Assembly (NCBI GenBank): GCA_030706065.1
Contig: JAUZPH010000311.1
Coordinates: forward strand, 1-5,013
Length of the DNA: 5,013 nt
Origin: Bacillota bacterium
GTDB lineage: Bacteria; Bacillota; Clostridia; Clostridiales; Clostridiaceae
Reading direction: 5' to 3'
Shown here: positions 1 through 5,013 of the stretch, piece by piece
Layout of the letters: the number at the start of each line of letters is the position of its first letter
Position numbering within the stretch: position 1 is the stretch's first letter
Translations under genes and position numbers: made by a program
The notes under the pieces: generated by a model
Told to the model about the DNA's origin: nothing
The model's input: the letters and a program-made list of their open reading frames with translations, nothing else
Databases searched by the model: none

Positions 1-39
1 AGATCTAAAGAAAAAACTGCCTGTAGTGAACACTGTCTT

Positions 40-86
40 ATTGTATAATAAAACCCCACGTTAGACGTAGGGTTTTATTATACAAT
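40..86. terminator. Long bidirectional terminator hairpin
   Basis: Arms 40-56 and 70-86 are perfect 17-base inverted repeats. Inside them, after one C/A mismatch (57/69), ACGT at 58-61 pairs with ACGT at 65-68 around a TAG triloop, giving about 21 base pairs in all. The inner GC-rich part is followed on both strands by GGGTTTTATTATA, so it has a stem plus U-rich tract in both directions. Read on the minus strand it lies about 70 bases past the stop of the repeat-protein gene. Read on the plus strand it could end a gene that enters from the left edge, but no such gene can be proven from the first 39 bases. Confidence 0.75.
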
Positions 87-88
87 AA

Positions 89-115
89 TGCCCAGGTCTC
101 AAAAAAACCCGGGCA
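89..115 (-). terminator. Terminator-like hairpin after the repeat-protein gene
   Basis: Arms 89-97 and 107-115 pair over 9 bases around a 9-base loop. As minus-strand RNA all pairs hold, one of them a G-U wobble. As plus-strand RNA the same pair is an A-C mismatch, so the hairpin favours the minus direction. It starts 37 bases past the stop codon at 153. The T run sits in the loop rather than after the stem, and only TTATT follows, so alone it is a weak terminator; the hairpin at 40-86 follows immediately and probably completes termination. Confidence 0.5.
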
Positions 116-152
116 CAGATTATATGAAATTAAAATGTTATGGAACAGGGTT

Positions 153-482
153 CTACCAAAAACCCCAGCCCCAATTCCAGCCGAAGCCGCCGCCAAGAAG
201 CCCGAGCAGGAGGACAGTACCAAGAAGCCCGTTCCAGCCCTGGTTTCCGTAACCTAGGTGTCTGCCACCTAAATCGTAAAGATTATAGTTATCATAGTAT
301 CCCATCGGAAAACCGGCAGCCGAATAAACTGTACCTCCATCCATATAAGCTAATGGAGCATGGTTCATGTCATAGATTGCGGAGCCAACGGCATACCCCA
401 TGGGGCGTCTGTGCCTGTCATACACTACGCCGTCTTCAACGTGCCCATGGACTCTGTGCCTTGGGTCATATACTCTTTCCAT
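153..482 (-). CDS. Small repeat protein, five 16-residue Tyr-Asp repeats (4-fold beta flower-like)
   Basis: The product has 109 residues. Residues 3-82 are five tandem 16-residue units with no insertions. The first Tyr of each unit falls at 5, 21, 37, 53 and 69, followed by Asp in four units (Ser54 in the fourth). A second aromatic, in a P-M/L-G/A-Y or H-L-G-Y motif, falls at Tyr30, 46, 62 and 78, with His14 in the first unit. Each unit reads roughly x-[VIL]-Y-D-x4-P-M-G-Y-x-x-x-[GS]. This short beta-hairpin pattern resembles proteins annotated as '4-fold beta flower' domain; that is from memory, and the function of that family is not known to me. Residues 83-109 are a hydrophobic Gly/Leu stretch ending in a Trp/Phe/Gly-rich tail, possibly a membrane or surface contact. 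The ATG at 482 follows an SD AAGGTGGTGA (496-487). The upstream lspA-like gene is 208 bases away, so it is probably a separate transcript. Being a gene is well supported; its role is unknown. Confidence 0.85.
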   Translation of the reverse strand: MERVYDPRHRVHGHVEDGVVYDRHRRPMGYAVGSAIYDMNHAPLAYMDGGTVYSAAGFPMGYYDNYNLYDLGGRHLGYGNQGWNGLLGTVLLLGLLGGGFGWNWGWGFW

Positions 483-545
483 ACGCTCACCACCTTTTTA
501 TCACTAAGTTCAAAAACTGCCAATGAAGAAATCCTCTTCATTTCC

Positions 546-551
546 AGTATA
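546..551 (-). promoter_or_regulatory. Possible -10 box of the repeat-protein gene
   Basis: The minus strand reads TATACT here (five of six matches to TATAAT), which would start transcription near 539 and leave a leader of about 57 bases before the ATG at 482. No good -35 box is seen at the right distance: TTCCAC at 573-568 matches only two of six bases. This is a weak candidate and could be chance in AT-rich DNA. Confidence 0.22.
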
Positions 552-610
552 TGAAATTAGTTTCCGGGTGGAACCTGTTTTATCTCATTAAATCCAGTTT
601 TTGTATTGCC

Positions 611-658
611 ATATAGTTATCAAGTTAAATATATAAATATTTAACTTGATAACTATAT
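611..658. repeat. Perfect 22-bp inverted repeat (4-base loop)
   Basis: Arm 611-632 is the exact reverse complement of arm 637-658, with the loop ATAA at 633-636. The stem has 22 bp without mismatch and is very AT-rich. It lies 32 bases past the stop of the lspA-like gene and 128 bases before the start of the repeat-protein gene, both on the minus strand. Neither side has a clear T run after the stem, so it is not a textbook intrinsic terminator. It may be a terminator or 3' stabiliser for the kinase-lspA operon, a protein-binding palindrome, or the remains of a miniature mobile element. No coding region was found in 483-690. Confidence 0.85.
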
Positions 659-690
659 AGTGTTTTAAGCCTTCTCCCCATATCCATCAT

Positions 691-1224
691 CTAGGACCTG
701 CGGAAGACGAACCTGATAAAGTCCCTCATCAGCTCCTTGTCATCAAGGGTCTTGAAGGCCTCCCTTTTTATTAACATCATCAATATCATAAGGCCAATAA
801 AAATATCAATATAAACATCCTTGAGGTCGAAGGTGAAATAGCCATCCACAAGAATATAATCCAGGCTCCCGTTCCAAAGAACCTTGTCTAGCAAAGAGCA
901 CACTGCACCGGAAAAGAGAAAGGCAAACATAAAATTCACTGCCTTCCTGTTTCCGAGTCTCTTGTTTAGGTATCTATAAACAAGGTATATGAAAATTATC
1001 ATGACTGCCGCAACAAAAACATGCAGGCCTTTGCCGATATTAAGGTTAAGCATGGAATTGAACCATGAATAATCCCGGTTAAACATGGGATCGAAATACA
1101 GCAGCGGCGGCACTATAGGAATATGCCTATCCAGAAAGTTGTTATTGATTATTATCTTGATTCCCTGTTCCAGAAAAATAAGAAAGATTACCGCCAGCCA
1201 CGTTTTTATGTTTGATATTTTCAT
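691..1224 (-). CDS. Divergent LspA-family (signal peptidase II-like) membrane protein
   Basis: The product has 177 residues and about four membrane helices (near 7-26, 66-86, 95-112, 137-153), the LspA layout. LspA removes signal peptides from lipidated prolipoproteins at the membrane. Family motifs can be aligned by eye. E19-Q20-x2-K23 stands for D-Q-x2-K, and N49 lies where N-x-G-x-A-F is expected. G106-A107...D113-K114 stands for G-A-x-G-N-x2-D-R. D122 in S-L-D-Y matches V-V-D-F, and D136 in F-D-L-K-D matches F-N-x-A-D. D122 and D136 would be the catalytic aspartates, and D113 to D122 keeps the usual spacing of nine. Changed residues are D to E at 19, G-N to C-S at 109-110, R to K at 114 and N to D at 133. 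A charged C-terminal tail of about 25 residues (153-177) makes it longer than typical LspA. It begins 25 bases after the kinase stop, with SD AAGGTGGAG at 1241-1233, so it is probably co-transcribed with the kinase. It may be active or a specialised paralogue; the symbol lspA is withheld for that reason. Confidence 0.75.
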   Translation of the reverse strand: MKISNIKTWLAVIFLIFLEQGIKIIINNNFLDRHIPIVPPLLYFDPMFNRDYSWFNSMLNLNIGKGLHVFVAAVMIIFIYLVYRYLNKRLGNRKAVNFMFAFLFSGAVCSLLDKVLWNGSLDYILVDGYFTFDLKDVYIDIFIGLMILMMLIKREAFKTLDDKELMRDFIRFVFRRS

Positions 1225-1249
1225 ACTTTTATCTCCACCTTACATTTAT

Positions 1250-3577
1250 CTAGTAAATATCCGAAAGCTCCATACTGATGATCTGCCTGTTGCTGCTCAC
1301 AATTTTCTCGTTCATGGCATCTTCTGTTTCTCCGGGCTCCACTGCCGGAAGCATCACCGTAAACCTGCTTCCCCTGCCCGGCTCACTTTCAACGGAAATT
1401 CTGCCTCCATGAAGTTCTACTATTGCCTTTACCAGGCTAAGTCCAATTCCGGTTCCTTCTGCATTCCTGCTCAAGGATTTATCAACCTGTTTAAACCTGT
1501 CAAATATCTTGTCAATCTGACTCTTATCTATACCGGTGCCCTTGTCCGTCACGTTTATCTCAACAAAAGCTCCTCTATCGAAGACCTCCACCAGTATCTC
1601 TCCACCGATATCGGAAAACTTGATGGCATTGGAGATAAGGTTCAATATTACTCTTTCCATCTTTTCCGGGTCACAGGCTATTATTTTCTCCTCTACATCC
1701 GTATCGAAAATGATATTAACCTCTTTGCTTTCTGCATATTGAATTACTGATGTAATTGTTTCCTCCACCAGGTATACTATATTCTGGCCTGACTTCACCA
1801 ATTCATAAAAGCCCGCATCAATCTTGGATAAATCCACAATATTGTTTACAAGCCTTGAAAGCCTCAGACAGTTTTTTCCCATGGTATCAAGATACCTTTT
1901 GATTACACCTTTCTTTTCATCCAATGCCCCCTGCTCGCAGTAACTGCTGAATAACTGGGTGGTAGCATAGATGACATTGAGAGGAGTTTTCAACTCATGA
2001 GATATGTTTGCCAGGAATTCCTCCTGGTTCTCCATTACCATCTCCATATGTTTATTGGCTTCCACCTCTGAAGTAACGTCGATAATTACAGCAACGATTT
2101 CCGGAATTTCTCCGTTTGCATCGAATAAAGGCTCAAACAAAACATTCCAATATTTTCCTTTTCCGTTTAATATAAATGTTATGCCTTTCAGATAGTTTAT
2201 CTTCTTTTCCTCTACCGTACAATAAATACATTTATAATAATCCGTCTCCATAAAATCCGGATCTAAATTCACAAGATTATACTCAACCTTATTATCTCTG
2301 TCCTTTGGCTCATGAAAAATCTCTTTTATAAGCTCCCTGGCCTTCTGGTTTAAATCTGTAATAGTCAAGTCCGGATAGGAAATCCTTGCAACGGGCAAGT
2401 CCAGATTGTAGATTATCTGATAGAGCATTTCAGTCTGCCCGTCAATTGTCTGCCTATAGAGTCTTACAAGGCTTTCACCCTTGATTTTTCTGGTGATATC
2501 CCTTATACATAACAGGGCCTTTTGAATATTTCCATCATCTTCATAAATACTGCTCCCGCTGATATTGAAATAGCGGGTTCCGTCCGGCCTTTCCGCTTTA
2601 ATTACGGATTCGCTTACCTTTTCTCCACTAAGCACCTTGACACCGGGCATATCTTCAAAGGTTATGGGATTTCCGTCAAAATCATAGAATTTCGTGTGAT
2701 TAAAGATATCACTTATAGTTTTGTTGGCATCGCCGTTGTAAAAAGCATCTTTTGCACTGTCATTCAGTATAGAAAGATTTCCGTTCCCATCAATAGTATA
2801 TAACCCGTCGGACATATTTTCAATTATAGCATCCAATTCTTTCTTTTGTTTCTCAATGACCGATGCCTGTTCTTCATTCTTTTTCCTTGTTATTACCTTT
2901 TCGGTTACATCTTCTACCATGGAAAGTACATATTTTACCCTGCCGTCTTCACTTATGGGAATAAGGTTGTTATTACAGTAGTTTTCACTCCATTTTGCCG
3001 TTATCCCCTTGATCTCCTTGCCATAGAAGGTATTGCCGGTGTCAAGCAGTTCTCTGAATACTGCTCTTGCTCCCGGAATTTCAGTCCAATCCACAAATTC
3101 ATCGATATGAAGTCCTATAGATACCTCCTTTTTATTGTATGGCTCCTTCAGCATATCCAGATATGACTGATTGGCAGTTAAAAGATATAATTCAGGTGCG
3201 CTGTAAAGTCCAATCCCATAATTCCCGTCCTCTAAAAGCTTCGAAAAGCCTGCGAATTTGCTTTCAAAGCGGGAATTTTGTTTTTCAAGAAAGGAATAAA
3301 TGGAGCATTCAGAAGAAACCTTGTCTTCACGGATATATATATTTCTATAATGATGTCCTTTCGTGAACAAAAAATAATCCCTGTTGAAATCAGGGTTGTT
3401 ATACTCGAATTCCGGACAGATCCTGAGAACCCTCAGTACCTCTTCCAGCCTTCTTCCAACCACTTCCACAGAAGCATAGCCGGTAAGTTCAACAAAAGAT
3501 GGACTTGTTTCCGTTATCATATTGCCTTTTACTGTGAAAAATGACGGCTCATTCTCTATAAATTTATTCTCACACAC
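1250..3577 (-). CDS. Cytosolic multi-PAS sensor histidine kinase (orphan)
   Basis: The product has 775 residues from the GTG at 3577 (778 if from the GTG at 3586). It autophosphorylates on His and passes phosphate to a partner not encoded here. There is no membrane helix or signal peptide. In order: PAS 1 (about 11-95), PAS 2 (about 110-227, ending in V-E-D-V-T-E), a charged coiled-coil linker (228-252), PAS 3 (about 246-363, ending I-R-D-I-T), PAS 4 (about 385-505, ending I-I-D-V-T), HisKA (about 515-585) and HATPase_c (about 630-744). The phospho-acceptor is His527 in S-H-E-L-K-T-P. The ATP site shows the N box (N646, N650), the G1 box D678-x-G-x-G, the F box F692-D-R-F and the G2 box G708-T-G-I-G. 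All catalytic elements are intact. PAS 4 has a C450-x2-C453 pair. The tail of about 30 residues after the kinase domain ends in M-E-L-S-D-I-Y. It heads an operon with the lspA-like gene; no response regulator is in the window. The ligand is unknown. In Clostridia, soluble orphan PAS kinases often act on Spo0A; that is inference here. Confidence 0.95.
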   Translation of the reverse strand: MCENKFIENEPSFFTVKGNMITETSPSFVELTGYASVEVVGRRLEEVLRVLRICPEFEYNNPDFNRDYFLFTKGHHYRNIYIREDKVSSECSIYSFLEKQNSRFESKFAGFSKLLEDGNYGIGLYSAPELYLLTANQSYLDMLKEPYNKKEVSIGLHIDEFVDWTEIPGARAVFRELLDTGNTFYGKEIKGITAKWSENYCNNNLIPISEDGRVKYVLSMVEDVTEKVITRKKNEEQASVIEKQKKELDAIIENMSDGLYTIDGNGNLSILNDSAKDAFYNGDANKTISDIFNHTKFYDFDGNPITFEDMPGVKVLSGEKVSESVIKAERPDGTRYFNISGSSIYEDDGNIQKALLCIRDITRKIKGESLVRLYRQTIDGQTEMLYQIIYNLDLPVARISYPDLTITDLNQKARELIKEIFHEPKDRDNKVEYNLVNLDPDFMETDYYKCIYCTVEEKKINYLKGITFILNGKGKYWNVLFEPLFDANGEIPEIVAVIIDVTSEVEANKHMEMVMENQEEFLANISHELKTPLNVIYATTQLFSSYCEQGALDEKKGVIKRYLDTMGKNCLRLSRLVNNIVDLSKIDAGFYELVKSGQNIVYLVEETITSVIQYAESKEVNIIFDTDVEEKIIACDPEKMERVILNLISNAIKFSDIGGEILVEVFDRGAFVEINVTDKGTGIDKSQIDKIFDRFKQVDKSLSRNAEGTGIGLSLVKAIVELHGGRISVESEPGRGSRFTVMLPAVEPGETEDAMNEKIVSSNRQIISMELSDIY

Positions 3578-3582
3578 CGAAA

Positions 3583-3589
3583 CCACCTC
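3583..3589 (-). promoter_or_regulatory. Ribosome binding site that sets the kinase start
   Basis: The minus strand reads GAGGTGG, then TTTCG, then GTG at 3577-3575. This SD sits five bases before the GTG at 3577, a normal distance. The in-frame GTG at 3586 lies inside the SD itself and has no SD of its own, so the 3577 start is preferred. Confidence 0.65.
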
Positions 3590-3639
3590 ATTAAAATCCG
3601 TCTTAAGATGCAGAAGTACTTTATATTCCTTTAATACAA

Positions 3640-3668
3640 ATTATATCATATTAACCCATGTTGATGAA
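3640..3668 (-). promoter_or_regulatory. Probable promoter of the kinase-lspA-like operon
   Basis: The minus strand has a perfect TATAAT at 3645-3640 preceded by TGA (3648-3646), an extended -10 box. At a 17-base spacing the -35 position (3668-3663) reads TTCATC, three of six matches, which is acceptable with an extended -10. Transcription would start near 3633, leaving a leader of about 56 bases before the GTG at 3577. The type is consistent with the housekeeping sigma factor. Confidence 0.5.
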
Positions 3669-3723
3669 TATATTGGTGATAGTTGTTGAAATGTTCAAAT
3701 ACTTCATTACTGTTCCACAAAAG

Positions 3724-3752
3724 TACATACTTTCTTCCAGTGGCGTTATAAT
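3724..3752 (+). promoter_or_regulatory. Probable promoter of the lipoprotein gene
   Basis: A perfect TATAAT lies at 3747-3752. At a 17-base spacing the -35 position (3724-3729) reads TACATA, only three of six matches, so the promoter may be weak or need an activator. Transcription would start near 3759, about 27 bases before the ATG at 3786. It stands back to back with the kinase promoter, about 100 bases away, so one bound regulator could affect both. Confidence 0.45.
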
Positions 3753-3785
3753 AATATTGATTTTATTCTGGAGGCGAATTGAGAG

Positions 3786-4814
3786 ATGAAGATAAAGCTT
3801 TCGATTATTTTGGCATCATTCCTTTTAATATCTGCAGCACTTTCCTGTACAACACAAAAAATACCCAAGGAAGAAAAGATAACTGTACCGCCTACAGGGC
3901 CCTCGATTACATCCGGAACTCAAAAGGAAAATACCAATACGCAACCTGAACTGCGTTTTGCAGTAATGGCGGACAGCAGAGGTTCAGACAATGGTATAAA
4001 TGCATCAGTTATAAAAAAAACTCTAAATGAAATAAAAAAGGCAACACCTCAACCTTCTTTTGCGGTGATGCCCGGTGACCTTGTGGGAGGCAGTGGCAGT
4101 TATGAAAAGATAAAGGCCCAGCTTCAATATTTTAAGGATACAATTACAAAATATTATCCCATTGATTTTTTTTATCCCGGCTTTGGAAATCATGAAGCTT
4201 CAGCGGGGCTGGAAGGGGAGAAAGCCTTTGGAGAGGTCTTCTCGGAATTCAAGGCAAATTTCCTGGAGGGTATGAACAAAACAGTTTATTTCTTTGACAG
4301 CTCCGAATGTCGGTTTTATATGCTCAACTCAAATCATTCCGGTGAAAGCCATACCATTAGCAGCAGACAGCTGGACTGGGTTAAGACGAACACCGACCCT
4401 GGAAAGCTTCATAACTTTTACTTTTTCCATGAGCCGGCTTACCCTACAGGTCCGCATATCGGCAGTTCTCTTGATGCAGATAAAATGATGCGGGATAAGC
4501 TCTGGGAGGCCATAGACAGGAGTAACGGCCCAATGGTTTTCTGCGGCCACGAGCACTTTTACACAAGGCGGCACATCAATTCGGATTTTAATGAAACAGT
4601 AAACGGTCAGTCCTTTAATTTTATAAAATCCGTTTATCAAGTAACCACCGGGACCTTCGGTGCCCCATTTTACCATGAGTACCTGGACAAAAGGAATGTT
4701 GATGTCCCCCCTGTTGCGGAATATCACTATGCCATTGTAGATATAATAAAAGATAAAATCCAGGTTACGGTATATAACCTGGACGGTAAAGCCATTGACT
4801 CTTTTGAACAATAG
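3786..4814 (+). CDS. Lipoprotein with calcineurin-like metallophosphoesterase domain
   Basis: The product has 342 residues. Residues 1-20 are a lipoprotein signal peptide (K2, K4, hydrophobic core, A-A-L-S before Cys21). Cys21 would be lipidated and hold the protein on the outer face of the membrane. Residues 22-54 are a polar Thr/Pro/Lys tether. The phosphoesterase domain follows from about 56: D63-S-R65 (motif 1), G97-D98-L-V (motif 2), G134-N135-H136-E137 (motif 3), H215 in F-F-H-E-P (motif 4) and G254-H255-E-H257 (motif 5). These are the usual ligands of a two-metal centre that cleaves phosphate esters. Motif 1 has Arg where D-x-H proteins have His, so the metal site may differ. Substrate is not predictable: phosphomonoester, nucleotide or phosphodiester are all possible. 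ATG at 3786 has SD GGAGG at 3770-3774, with an 11-base gap that is slightly long. It is divergent from the kinase. No clear terminator follows the TAG at 4812-4814. Confidence 0.92.
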   Translation: MKIKLSIILASFLLISAALSCTTQKIPKEEKITVPPTGPSITSGTQKENTNTQPELRFAVMADSRGSDNGINASVIKKTLNEIKKATPQPSFAVMPGDLVGGSGSYEKIKAQLQYFKDTITKYYPIDFFYPGFGNHEASAGLEGEKAFGEVFSEFKANFLEGMNKTVYFFDSSECRFYMLNSNHSGESHTISSRQLDWVKTNTDPGKLHNFYFFHEPAYPTGPHIGSSLDADKMMRDKLWEAIDRSNGPMVFCGHEHFYTRRHINSDFNETVNGQSFNFIKSVYQVTTGTFGAPFYHEYLDKRNVDVPPVAEYHYAIVDIIKDKIQVTVYNLDGKAIDSFEQ

Positions 4815-4850
4815 CACTTATACACATTTTCTTCCATAGCTTTAATAATA

Positions 4851-5013
4851 TTATATGTCTTTCCACTCATAGTTAAAGGCAGACTTCCACATGATCACCA
4901 GTATCATAACTACAACAATGCCCAAAATGACAGTGCCGCCTCTGAGAAAAGTTGCCCCAAAATGTATCCCTCCGAGAACAGCCGCTATAAGCATAACAAG
5001 AAATGCCATACCG
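4851..5013 (-). CDS. C-terminal end of a membrane protein, cut by the window edge
   Basis: The minus-strand frame is open from the window edge (first whole codon at 5012) to TAA at 4853-4851, giving 53 residues. They are strongly hydrophobic: one helix at about 2-15, a short G-x-H-F-G / R-G-G link, a second helix at about 27-42, then a polar end K-S-A-F-N-Y-E-W-K-D-I. This pattern of two helices and a charged tail supports real coding. An ATG is the second codon, but no SD is visible in the few bases left before it, so whether it starts there or belongs to a longer protein cannot be told. It converges on the lipoprotein gene, with 36 bases between stop codons. Family not recognised. Confidence 0.6.
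   Translation of the reverse strand, partial: GMAFLVMLIAAVLGGIHFGATFLRGGTVILGIVVVMILVIMWKSAFNYEWKDI

Noticed and set aside
1..48. Possible end of a plus-strand gene (frame 1 stop at 46-48, frame 2 stop at 62-64)
   Set aside because: Only about 15 to 20 codons are visible and neither frame can be preferred; the stops fall inside the terminator hairpin. Too little to call a gene.
140..526. Plus-strand open frame of 128 codons
   Set aside because: It lies opposite the repeat-protein gene, has no SD and its protein is rich in Arg, His, Ser and Cys without any pattern; the minus frame has an SD and exact 16-residue repeats.
522..542. 8-bp hairpin upstream of the repeat-protein gene
   Set aside because: Arms 522-529 and 535-542 pair, but the stem is short and AT-rich with no sign of a regulatory RNA; chance is likely.
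1085..1750. Plus-strand open frame of 221 codons
   Set aside because: It runs antisense across the end of the kinase and the start of the LspA-like gene, both of which have clear motifs. It spans the gene junction and shows no domain.
3686..3698. TTGAA-ATG-TTCAA inverted repeat between the divergent promoters
   Set aside because: Its position would suit an operator, but 5-base arms in AT-rich DNA are expected by chance and no second copy was seen.
3590..3785. Riboswitch or other leader RNA in the divergent region
   Set aside because: Predicted leaders are only about 27 and 56 bases long and no conserved riboswitch core or strong hairpin was seen.
4329..4817. Minus-strand open frame of 162 codons
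   Set aside because: Antisense to the catalytic half of the phosphoesterase, which carries clear metal-binding motifs; no SD or domain on the minus strand.
4815..4850. Terminator between the convergent lipoprotein and membrane-protein genes
   Set aside because: The 36 bases hold only AT-rich sequence with a small ATAATATTAT palindrome at its end; no GC-rich stem followed by a T run.

Overview
The window looks like chromosomal DNA of a low-GC, Gram-positive, Clostridia-type bacterium. The support is AT-rich intergenic DNA, strong Shine-Dalgarno sites of the AAGGTGG type, a GTG start, a lipoprotein with a lipobox, an LspA-family protein, and a soluble multi-PAS histidine kinase of the kind common in Clostridia. 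The genus cannot be fixed from the sequence alone. I see no rRNA, tRNA, CRISPR array, transposase or phage gene.

Layout, left to right. (1) Positions 1-152 hold two hairpins, 40-86 and 89-115, which act as tandem terminators for the minus-strand gene that follows. (2) Positions 153-482, minus: a small protein of 109 residues made of five consecutive 16-residue repeats and a Gly/Trp-rich hydrophobic tail. It resembles '4-fold beta flower' repeat proteins. (3) Positions 483-690 are intergenic and carry a perfect 22-bp inverted repeat (611-658) of unknown role. (4) Positions 691-1224, minus: a divergent LspA-family (signal peptidase II-like) membrane protein. (5) Positions 1250-3577, minus: a cytosolic sensor histidine kinase with about four PAS domains and no receiver domain. 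Only 25 bases separate it from the LspA-like gene, so the two probably form one operon (kinase first). (6) Positions 3578-3785 are a divergent promoter region with back-to-back TATAAT boxes. (7) Positions 3786-4814, plus: a lipoprotein with a calcineurin-like metallophosphoesterase domain. (8) Positions 4851-5013, minus, run off the right edge: the C-terminal end of a small or larger membrane protein, convergent with the lipoprotein gene.

How they may work together: the kinase and LspA-like gene are co-transcribed, and a lipoprotein gene is divergent from them. Lipoproteins are the substrates of LspA, so a small envelope/lipoprotein module under a soluble kinase is possible, but this rests on gene order alone. 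No response regulator is encoded nearby, so the kinase is an orphan; in Clostridia such kinases often feed Spo0A, which is a hypothesis here. The most unusual items are the exact 16-residue repeat protein, the 22-bp perfect hairpin, and the LspA-like protein, which keeps the two catalytic aspartates while several other family residues have changed.
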